Assembly: GCF_032854445.1 (NCBI RefSeq)
Contig: NC_088306.1
Location: 30,725,764 to 30,789,763, forward strand
Direction of reading: 5' to 3'
DNA from: Liolophura sinensis
Taxonomy: Eukaryota; Mollusca; Polyplacophora; Chitonida; Chitonidae
DNA: 64,000 nt
A program made the translations under genes and the position numbers. Positions 37,201 through 49,200 of this stretch are shown piece by piece. The stretch's first letter is position 1. Every line of letters starts with the position of its first letter. The notes under the pieces were generated by a model. That model was not told the DNA's origin. It saw only the letters and a list, made by a program, of their open reading frames with translations, and searched no databases.

Positions 37201-40200
37201 ATGATCATGTGAGGGCTGAGGCTTTATCATCACAGACAGAAAAGACATTATCATGTTGGGGATGAGGCTTTATCATCACAGACAGAAAAGACATTATCAT
37301 GTGGGGGATGAGGCTTTATCATCACAGAGGGAAAAGACATTATTATGTAAGGGATGAGGCTTTATCATCACAGACAGAAAAGGACATTATCATGTGGGGG
37401 ATGAGGCTTTATCATCACAGAGGGAAAAGACATTATCATGTGGGGATGAGGCTTTATCGTCACAGAGGGAAAAGACATAATCATTTGGGGATGAGGCTTT
37501 ATCATCACAGACAGAAAAGACATTATCATGTGGGGATGAGGCTTTATCATCACAGACAGAAAAGACATTATCATGTTGGGGATGAGGCTTTATCATCACA
37601 GAGGGAAAAGACATTATCATGTTGGTGATGAGGGCTTTATCATAACAGACAGAAAAGACATTATCATGTGGGAGATGAGGCTTTATCATCACAGGACAGA
37701 AAAGACATTATCATGTTGGGATGAGGCTTTATCATCACAGAGGGAAAAGACATTATCATGTGGGGGATGAGGCTTTTATCATCACAGAGGGAAAAGACAT
37801 TATTATGTGAGGGATGAGGCTTTATCATCACAGACAGAAAAGACATTACCATGTGGGGGATGAGGCTTTATCATTACAGAGGGAAAAGAATTATCATGTG
37901 GGGGATGAGGCTTTATCATCACAGACAGAAAAGACATTATCATTTGGGGGATGAGGCTTTATCATCACAGAGAGAAAAGACATTATCATGTGGGGGATGA
38001 GGCTTTATCATCACAGAGAGAAAAGACATTATCATGTGGGGGATGATCATGATGATCATCTTCATCATGGGTGACAGAAATGAGTTACCCATTTACCAGT
38101 AAGTTGGTATTAAACCTAGACCTCTTGTCCTAGCAATTACAGAGAAGCCTCATATCCACTCATTTTATGACTGTCTAACATAAACCTGTGACATCACGAG
38201 AAACAAAGCCAAGGTACTACCTTCATCAAAACACTGTAACAGCTAAACACAGTTCACTTACCTCTTCAGCAATCATTCATATTTTTTCAGCGTCTCCACT
38301 GAACCCGTGATACATCACTAGAAAAAAGCCAAGGAATGGAGCAAAAGTACCACCTTCATCAAAACACTGTAACAGCTAAACACAGTTCACTCTTACCTCT
38401 TCAGCAATCATTCATATTTTTTCAGCGTCTCCACTGAACCGTGATACATCACTAGAAAAAAGCCAAGGAATGGAGCAAAAGTACCACCTTCATCAAAACA
38501 CTATAACAGCTAAACACAGTTCACTTACCTCTTCAGCAATCATTCATATTTTTTCAGCGGTCTCCACTGAACCCGTGATACATCACTAGAAAAAAGCCAA
38601 GGAATGGAGCAAAAGTACCACCTTCATCAAAACACTGTAACAGCTAAACACAGTTCACACTTACCTCTTCAGCAATCATTCATATTTTTTCAGCGTCTCC
38701 ACTGAACCCGTGATACATCACTAGAAAAAAGCCAAGGAATGGAGCAAAAGTACCACCTTCATCAAAACACTATAACAGCTAAACACAGTTCACTCTTACC
38801 TCTTCAGCAATCGTTCATATTTTTTCAGCGTCTCCACTGAACCCGTGATACATCACTAGAAAAAAGCCAAGGAATGGAGCAAAAGTACCACCTTCATCAA
38901 AACACTATAACAGCTAAACACAGTTCACTTACCTCTTCAGCAATCGTTCATGTTTTTTCAGCGTCTCCACTGAACCCGTGATACATCACTAGAAAAAAGC
39001 CAAGGAATGGAGCAAAAGTACCACCTTCATCAAAACACTGTAACAGCTAAACACAGTTCACTCTTACCTCTTCAGCAATCGTTCATATTTTTTCAGCGCC
39101 GTGTCCAGATCCTTTAAATTCTCAGTAAGTCTTTCTACAAGCAGTTTCTACAAAGATAATGGGTATAACATATACATGTAAGAGAAGCTCACATCCTTCA
39201 AGCTGAGCAAAAACATAAATATAGATTAAAATACATTCCTATCTCAGTGAAGGTAATTTAAGCAATAGCTTGAGGATATAAAAAATTTTGCACTAATATG
39301 CGATGGCACATGCTGGCTTGAAATTGATGAGAAAATATAGGCAATAACTCTGTGAAACGAAATATTCACTACCTCAGTGGGAGCATTAAGGTAAAATATA
39401 AGCGACACAAATATCTGTCCCTCTGTTGAAAGTCATCTAGCTCTAGTGCTGTTTTATGCTATTGGCTTTATATACAGAAATTACCAAACACCTACAATGT
39501 AAGTGAAGTGTTATTTTTCTTTCAAAGATACCATGTTTACTCACATGTTGACAGGGAGGGCAAAACCAGTCACCATCAGGAATAATCATGAGGGGTGGAC
39601 GGAGGCAGGCTGTGTGATAGCCAGCATCACACTTATCACATAGCAGGATCTGAAACATACCCACAATATACTTGTAAGGGGAGATAATTGTGTGGTGGAC
39701 AGGAGACAGGCTGTGTGGTAGCCAGCATCACACTTATCACATAGCAGGATCTGAAACACACCCGCAATATACTTGTAAGGGGAGATAAGTGTGTGGTGGA
39801 CAGGAGACAGGCTGTGTGATAGCCAGCATCACACTTATCACATGGCAGGATCTGAAACACACCCACAATAAGGGAAGATAATTGTGTGGTGGACAGGAGA
39901 CAGGTTTACCGATTCAAGATATGTGGCTGTGGCAGAGGACAGGGACAGAGACAGGGCACTGTACTTTTCTTAATTAAAATATTTAAATCACTCTCTGAAA
40001 TATTAATAAAAAATATATATTAATTAATGTATTAAGTCTTCTGATGTTAATTACGTAAATCCTTTTTTTTAATTGATCATTATTTGCTGTTCAATAATGT
40101 AAACAGATGGACAGCCTTCCACGATGATGAACAATACACTTTCGCAAAAAGATAAGGGGGCAAATACCAAATGAGGAAAAGAAACGCAAAAGGAACTGAC

Positions 40201-43200
40201 CCATTCAGGTTGGTTGAATTTCAAACATTTACAGCATGGAGTATCATCATCAACTTCTGACTGAGATTCATCTTTCTGACCTGCAACAAGAAACCAGACA
40301 ATAAATTTACACAAAGAAATACTCATGTCTGGACCATCTATGGCTAACTACAAAAGGAAAAAAAAAAAACAACATAAACTGATATTTCCAAAATGTATAA
40401 GCTTGCAGCTTTAAAATGTTAAATTAAAATGTAAAAAGCAAAACACTAAAATGAAATGAAAACTTAAATAAAATAAACCAAAATATTCCTGTCTAAAAGC
40501 TATGACTCACCTCCCATAAATATTGTCCCCTGAATAATGATTTCATTTCTCTTATATTATGTTTATGATCTTGTGATACAGTATTCATACTTGGTACGTG
40601 GAGTTATGACAGCCTGACAGGCCTACATTCTACCTGTGGAATTGGATACGAGCTCATGCTCACCACTTCGGGCGGCCGCTCTCCTCGCATTGCGTCCTTG
40701 CTTCTGCGGAGTGTAATCCTCATCCACTTCCTCCATGGGGCTGTCAGACGACGAATAATGGAAAGATAACTCCTCACTGGAATCGGAGGCCTCCAGAGCC
40801 TCGAACACCAGGCGCTCTTCTTCCTCCTCTTGCTCACGGTCCGTGTCTTCTTCACTGGTGGCCAGTCGTCGTTGTCGCCCCTTTCTTGTTCCCCCTTTCC
40901 CTTTTCCCCTTGTCTGTTTCACCTGGAACTCCTCGTCGCTTTCCACTTTTTTCCTCTGGTAATGAAAAAAGAAGACTTAACCACTGATAGATGTTTCTGC
41001 AGCCTGTTTCAAAAAATGCAGGTAGAATTAGACTCTATGATTCACGATTTTTACCCAAGAATGAATGAATGATCATGGCTTAATGCCACATGGCCAATAT
41101 TTCAGCCATATCGCGGCGATCTTAGCTAAGATGATCACCACAAATCCCTCTACAGTGTACTGCTAAGCTTGTGCCACATGTGCTTTGTTACCCATCGACA
41201 GCCAGGGGCAGCTTTTCCACAGCTGGAGGTAGAAACTTTCGAGGCCATAAACTATACACCTAGATTTATATAGTAATACCAAAAAAAAAAAACATTGTGT
41301 AAAGGATACATAAAAAGAGAAATGAAAATCAAAAAAAGATATATTTTCTGTCAATGGAAATCATCCCAGTATGGAACATCACCGATGACCAATTCGGGCC
41401 CTCTCCTCAAACAAAGTTGCTCGACTGTTTAACTAAGGCTACTTAACTAAAGCCATTTTTATGCTCCCAAAAAGAAAGGTGAGAAATTTATGTGTACTTC
41501 TATAAGTCATGCGATATCATAAAATCTGTATTAAGAAATAAGGACCAAGAGTTTCATGACACGTATCCTTTTTCCAGGCACTCCGTGAATGGCATACTTG
41601 GGTTAAGAAGTTGGTCATAGGCTTATTTCAGCCTTTAGCCTAAAATTTAAACTCAAATTCAACTCAAATATTCACCAAATTGATAAACAGCTGACCACTG
41701 TTTCTTTGCCATAGCAGTACAATTTCAACTAAGTTTGAGTATCCAGCTTCAAATAATCTGTAAACAAATTTTAAATCGAAAATGGCTTTGTAAACATAAT
41801 TTATTCATTTATTTCACTGGTGTTTTACGTCATACAAAAGAATATTTCACTTTTACAACAGTAGCCACATTATCCGCAGACTACTGGCAAACCATTTTTT
41901 AAGTCAATTGTTTGACATTAATCGTATGATTATGGCTAGGACTTGTGTTAGGCTGATTTAAAAACATCAGAGATCCACAGAAAACACAACTGTTTTGAAT
42001 CTAGTCAGAGAAATCCCCTCAAAATATGCCTAATACAACACCAGGTGAACTTGTGAAAATGTAGAAGAAATATGGAAGGGGAAATCCTATTTTAGAATGA
42101 AGCTGACATATAATGAGTCATATAACTTACTTCCGAGGACGTGTACTTTCCTGACAGGTGTCAGCTCAACAGCTGGTTTATCCCGCACTCCTTTAGCTCC
42201 ACCCCTTCCTCCTCGACTTTTCCTCTACCGCCACGAGTTTTGAGGGGGTACTAATCCTACTCAAAGGAAGATCGTCGTCGCTATCATCTGATTCCTCTGT
42301 CACTTTTTTCGCACGCGATCGTCTGGAATTGCCCCGGTTACGTCCTCGCCCCCTGCCTCTTGCGCGACCCTCTTCGGGCCTGTTTCACAACAGGTTTCAT
42401 CGTCTGACTCCTGACTTGACTGCTCGCTGGACTCTGCAGGAACCTGTCGCTTTGCTGCACGTGAGGAGGCCTTTGCACCTCTACCACCTCCTCTGCTGCC
42501 ACCTCTACCAGCACCTCGAGATGCACCTCTGCCACCTCGACTTCCCCTGGACCTTGTTGTCCTTGTCCTCATTGACCGTGTTGTTTCTCCGGGGTTTCAG
42601 GAGGGGTTTCAGTATCTTCACCATTCTCCTTTTTCACATGTCGCTGTTTTCGAGTTGACCTCAGAGTTTCTGACTTTGTATCAGTGCATTTTTCTTTCCA
42701 GTCCTCATTTCTGTCTTCTTTTACCTCATCTTCATCTTTGCCAGGTTGGTCACATCATCATCTTTTGTTGCATCTGTACACCTTGTTTTCTTTATGGGCT
42801 TGGCATCATCAGGAACATTTCCATCCTTTGAATCTGGTACTGTAGATTCTTTTGATTCGGTTTCAGATGCCTCATTGCTCTTGGCAACCTTCTGTCGTAG
42901 AGACTTCTCCATTGTTGATGTTCTGGTAGACTTTCTCTTGGGTGCAGCCTTGGGAGGGATGGGCTTTGCACCAACATCTGACTCCTGCTTATTCTCTGTC
43001 ACACTTTCTCTTCACCATTTTTAACTGACTCACTTTCATCAGCCTTCACCTTCTGGGTAGGTTTCTTTTCTTTGCTTTCAGATGAAGTTTCCTTTGTTGA
43101 GGACATATCAGGCGTTTCTGTTATCTCTTCTCCCTTTTTTCCTGCCTTTGTACCCTGTTCAGCCAGTTCTTCTGAGGTAGCTTGTGTCTTGTTTGTCTGC

Positions 43201-46200
43201 ATCACCCTGACCTGAAACCTTGCCCTCCAATATAACTTTTGCCTCTTCTTTCTCAGATGTTTCTTTTTTGATATTTCCACCTTGAATGTTTGGTTACTGG
43301 AATTTTTCATTTTGGACAGTTCTTTTTCCTTAGTTTCTTTTTCACACGTTTCTTCCATGGACTTTTCACTCTCAGACATTCCTGTCTCGGATATTTCTTC
43401 TGCTTTCTTGTTCTGAATAGTCTGTCTCAAAACACATGAGCGGGTCTTCGTGCTTGGCACTATCAGAGCATTTCTGGTTTTTAATTGTGGAGTTTTCTTC
43501 GAATCCACCCTTTTGCTTTTTGTCTTTTTCTTGGCAGGATTCTACCAACTGTGCAGTCTCATTCAATTCTTCTGCGTGGAAATCTTCAGATGGTTTCCTT
43601 TCTTCTTCAGATGGCTTCCTTTCCTCTTCAATGTTTTCCCTTCCTCTTCAGTTGGTTTCTTTTCTTCTTCAGATGCTTTTCTTTTCCTCTTCAGATGTTT
43701 TCTTTTCCTCTTTGGATGTTTTCCTGCCTCTTCAGATGTTTTCTCTTCCCTTTTGATGTTTTCTTTTCCTCTTCTGATGTTTCCTGTCCTCTTCAGATGT
43801 TTTCCTGTCCTCTTTAGATGTTTTCTTTTCCTCTTCAGATGCTTTCCTGTCCTCTTCAGATGTTTTTCTTTTCCCCTTTTGATGTTTTCTTTTCCTCTTC
43901 AGATGTTTTCTTTTGCTCCTTAGATGTTTTCCTTTCCTCTTCAGATGTTTTCTTTTCCTCTTTTCGCGTTTCTCTTTCTTTTTCAAATGATTTCAATGTT
44001 TCCCTTTCCCCTTCTGATATTTCCTTCTCCTCCCAGATTCTTGGCTGAATTCCTCTTCTTTTGTGTCATATTCTTTGCCGCCAATATATGTGTCTTTCTC
44101 TTGCAAAGCTGGTGTCTCAACTTCTCTTGTACCATTGTTTTCTGTTTCTGCTTCTATTTTTTCATCCATTTTTTGTTCCTGACACACCTCTTCCTTCTTC
44201 TCCATATCAACATTTTTGCTATCCTCCTTTGTATTTTTCTCCTCTGAACACCTTTACTATCCTCATACTTAACAGCTTCAGGTTCCTTCTTAGCCTTTTT
44301 ATCTTCTTCAAATGTTTTACTATCCTCAAACTTTTTACTTCTGGCCTCGACATTTGTACTTTTTTCCTCTTCCATTTTATCTGGCTCTTTCACCATTTCG
44401 CTTTTGTCAGTAATCATTTCACTATGCTGCCCTTTACTTTTAGCATCCTCCACATTGCTCTTTTCTTCCACTTCAACTGTTTCACTTTTCACCACTGTTT
44501 TACAGCTTTCCTTGGAAACATTTTCTGCCTCACATGCAGATATGTCCTCCTTGTTCTCAGTTTTATCCTTTTCCCCTTGAGTTTCTGTACTAGCTGCTTG
44601 CATAATATCCCCTTTAACTGCCATACACCCATCCATTACCTTGGATCCCTCCACTCCCATGGTGTCAGGAACATCTGTTTTGTCTACATCAGTAGTATCT
44701 CCCTGTGTTGTGTTTCTGTCAGCTTTCACCACATCTGTTTCACCTTCTTCCACTTCTGCTTGCGTGGAGTCACTCTGTGTTTTAACGTCCTCCTCAGTCT
44801 TGCTGGCCACATTCTCATTTGTTTTCCCAGCAGAAGTTGTACTCACTTCTTTGCTTTCCCTTTCTTCAGCACTTATGCGAGATTCCTTTTCTAACACAAT
44901 GAGTTGTGTCTTGTTTGCTGCTTGTTCCAAAGAAGACTTTGAACCACTCAGACTTGGACTTTTATCTTCGATGACAGGATTGTTTTTATCTGTTTTCTCA
45001 GAAGCTGTTCCTTTTGCTTCTAAATCCATGGCTTTTGTTGCCTTTTCACCAGATACAACCTCATCTTCATTAGCAGTCTCAGGTGTAGTCTGTTCTGTAT
45101 TGACTTTAGAGCTGTTAGGAACCACTCGCACACTTGTAGAGCTTTCCTCTGCTTTTGAAGTCAATGCATCTTTACAGACATCTTTTGAAGCACCCTCATG
45201 AAGTGCTTCTTCATCTTCCTTATGACTTCCAGAATGCTTTTTAACAGTTGACACTGTCTTGCTTGCTGACGTTTTGCCTTCGGCCAACTTCTTCGAGAAA
45301 TCTTTGGTATCAGAATTTTCCGATTGTTCATCGGTAGGTTTTTTCAGAACAATATGTTCACTAGCAAAGCCGTGAGTATGTTCATCCTTTAATTTTTCAG
45401 CATTTGAACATCGTTCATCAACTTCAGTTGAGCTTTTGTCTTCCTGTGTAGAGACTTGTCTGTTCACATCTTTATCCATTAATGACACATCCTTTCCTTC
45501 AACTTCAGGTTTTGACTCATCCATAGGCTCAGCTTCTGACAAACTCCCTTTTGATGTGGATGTACTCTGAGTCCCTGATAACATTCCATCTTTCTCTGTT
45601 GTCTTCTCAGAGACTTTTTCGCACTTGTCTGCTCTTCTTTGTTCCTCCCTGACAACTTTCCCACATTCTGTGATCTCACTAGGGACATACTCACCGTGAT
45701 CCTCAATGGAATGTCTATCATTGGCTTTTTCAGCATCAGGTTTCCGCATTTCACGATCTGCGGACATAATGGCAGACCCAGACTCATGTGGAGATTCACA
45801 CAACTTTCCAACATCACCTGAAGAAGATTTCCTACCACAAGAATCATCTTCTGGAATCATAGATGCTGTAATATCCATTTCCATCACTGACTTTTCAGAA
45901 CATTTTTCACTGGCCTTCTGCAAAACTTTTTCATCTTTTACAGAATCATCTTTAACCATTCCACGTGTTTGAATGCAGACAGGACTGTTTCTTTCACAAA
46001 TGTGTTTCTGTGTCACTACATCTGCGCTTTTGTCCACACATAATGGTTCATCGCTCCTGACATTGCTGTCCTCTACTAAAGCATCAGATTTACATGTACC
46101 TGAGGTCTCCTGCTTTTCAGTACCTGTGCTATTGTCTTCTCTTACAGAAGAAACACTTTGAACATCAGTTATTAAGGATGATGAAAGTTGAGGTGATTCA

Positions 46201-49200
46201 GAAGTTTCAGCACATTTGGAAGCAATACATTCTGTCGAGTTTTTACTAGACTTTTCCCCAATTTCCATTTCACAACCATCCTTGCTGCCTGATACAAATT
46301 TGTTTTCAGGCTCACTTTTGTTTAGAGAAACACTAACTTTGTCTGTCTCTGCAGGTACTTTGTCTTTATGCACAACAACTGATTTGGAGTCAATCTGGAT
46401 GTGTAGTTTGACTGTTGTGGAGTCTTTCTGGGATGAATCAGGTGTATCATGGTTATCTCCCTTTTCCTGAGTACTGTTCATTGCTTGCACTGAATCCTTG
46501 CTCACATTCTCAGCTGCCTTGTCCAAGGCTTCTTTGCCAGCATCACACACTTTTTCACTTTCTGGCCCTTGTTCAGACCACTCTGTCCCTGAAGCTTCTG
46601 CACATGCACCCTGAATGCCTGTAGAATTGGACTGCTCAAGTGCCCTTTCCTTGTCCGTAACTTCAGAGGACACCTTGACACTGGTGTCACTTCTCACCAG
46701 TATAACTGCAGCTGAATCCAAATCTTCTTCAACTTCAGCCTTGACCTCGACCTTGACACCTTCTGGCTTCACCTTGATGTCTTCAGCTTCAATGACCACT
46801 TCAGCTTTTGTTAACACTTCTTCTTCACCGCTGTCATATTTTTCTGATTTAACCTTCACAGTTTTCTCCTCCTCCATCTCAACTTCCACTTTCACTTTTG
46901 GTGTGGATGCACCCTCCTCATCCTTCCCATCTGAATCCCCTACAAGAAGATTGCAGGTCATCAAAGAAGAAATAAAGCACTGCAATAACCCATCACCAAG
47001 AGAAAAGATCTCTCAAAACAAAATTATTTTAAAACTCTCACAGTTAAACGTAAGATGCCCTTAAAAGCAACAGTGGCTGACTACACAGTCATTTTAAGTC
47101 AAATTTATTTATCTACTTATTTGACTCGTCTTTCACACCATTTTAGTCAAATGATCCTTTGATGGAAATGTTTTGCTGTGAATACTAATAGCTAAAACTG
47201 TGACCAAGATGAGTACTACATTAGATCAAATCCATTTCACAATAAAATTTCAGAGCCAAAAAATATTATTCATTTTTTTTAATTGAGTGGTGTTTTATGT
47301 CTTACTCAAGAATATTTCACATATTCGACCATCATTATGTAGGGAGGAAACCTGCCATCATCTGCAGGGTGCTGGAAGACCTTCCCATATACGACTGGAG
47401 AGGAAGCCAGCATGAGCTGGACTTGAACTCATAAAGACCGCATTGGTGAGAGGTTCCAGGTTCAGTGTGAGGTGCTGGCACGCTAACCACCTCGGCCACG
47501 GATGCCCCCAGAGCCAAAAAGTAAGTGATAACTGGTAACTAATCTTAAATTCTTAGAGTACCTCAATTCTTCAAATGCCAATCATTATTTTGAATTTAAC
47601 ATCTTCAACATTATTCATTTAATAACTTTAACTGAATACGTTCACATATTTAAATGTGTCAGTTTGTCAGTTTTTATGGGCGCAGGAAAGTGCAATGCCT
47701 CTACAAATCCACAAGCCTTGGCAAGAAACTGACACGCGATGCACAGTGTCAATGTGTGTTCCTCATCGGTGGAAGGGAAGTAGTCTCTCACAAACTTCAT
47801 GTAACATCTAGCCAAACCTAAGAGTGCTGTCAAAGGCTTTATATTAGGGTTGTAATTCACTTCACATCAAAGATCCAATCATTATACAGATGAAATGTGC
47901 CCATCAGAAATGTGGCTATGCACAACTCGAGTGATGACTTGAGCAGACTTTGCATAATACTGACCATCACAGTGGAACACCTGTCATTGCATATTGTGAA
48001 TTCTTGCACTCCCTACAACCCTCAAGACCCCTGACAACGGTTGATCCTCACCTGAGGTTGTAGACAGCTTGTCTTTATCCTGAGGAACATCATCAGCTGA
48101 TTGCAGCTTAGCAATAAGCTCAGCCAACTCATTTCTGTTACTGTAAACAGACGAGAAAGTACTGAAGTGAGCAACACAATACTGATACCTTGCTTTTACA
48201 ATGTACTGCACATGTCGCTTAGCAACAAGGTAAGCAAAGTCATTTCTGTTACTATAAATATACAATAAATACACATACGAACAATACAGCTATTATGACA
48301 GCCAGCAGGAATATTCAGGCTGGAAAGTAAAGAGCCACTGAAGTTCTGAGAGTTTTTAGAACGGTATCACATTATTGTTCAAAAAGATTTTCTTATGAGT
48401 GAAGTGCCTGCCAGTAATGACCTTGGTACATTACTAGCAGGCAATCCCCTGTGTGATGCAGTCTTGCACACCATATTGATGAAATAAAATATCTTCAATA
48501 CACAGAACTATGCGCACAGCACGTCACCTACACAAGGCCTGCCACAAAACAGAGAGAAGGGGTAATCTACATATTTCCTGTCCAAGGCCGGGAAAAAGCC
48601 TGCACCTTGTGTGCAGCCAGGAGTTTTGCATCTCTCTCATTGTGCTTCATCCAACTTCCACACTACTGAAGTTGATTTATTTATCTGATTGGTGTTTAAT
48701 GCCATACTGAAGGTTCACCTCGATGTCACACACATGATGGCAGCCAAGTTGAGGGTGGGGTGCCTTGAGTACACTATCTCACGCATACGGTGGCAGCCAT
48801 GTGGAGGGTGGAGTGCCTTGTGTATACTATCTCACGCCTACGGTGGCAGCCAGGTGGAGGGTAAAGTGCCTTGTGTATACTATCTCATGAATACGGTGGC
48901 AGCCAAGTGGAGGGTGGAGTGCCTTGTGTATACTATCTCACGCCTATGGTGGCAGCCAAGTGGAGGGTGGAGTGCCTTTTGTATACTATCTCACGCATAC
49001 GATGGCAGCCATGTGGAGGGTGGAGTGCCTTGTGTATACTATCTCACGCCTATGGTGGCAGCCATGTGGAGGGTGGAGTGCCTTGTGTATACTATCTCAC
49101 GCATACGGTGGCAGCCATGTGGAGGGTGGAGTGCCTTGTGTATACTATCTCACGCATACGATGGCAGCCATGTGGAGGGTGGAGTGCCTTGTGTATACTA

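Noticed and set aside
32240-38045. Possible CRISPR-like repeat/spacer arrays
   Set aside because: Units are contiguous head-to-tail satellites with no unique spacers, and they lie in an intron of an animal gene.
44061-44894. 277-codon plus frame rich in Phe, Leu and Ser
   Set aside because: Antisense shadow of the Glu/Lys-rich RSF1 exon 7, which has homology-supported phase on the minus strand.
47270-47512. A functional tRNA gene on the minus strand
   Set aside because: Only the 5' half and a B-box-like block resemble tRNA; the acceptor stem does not close and the sequence recurs as a SINE.
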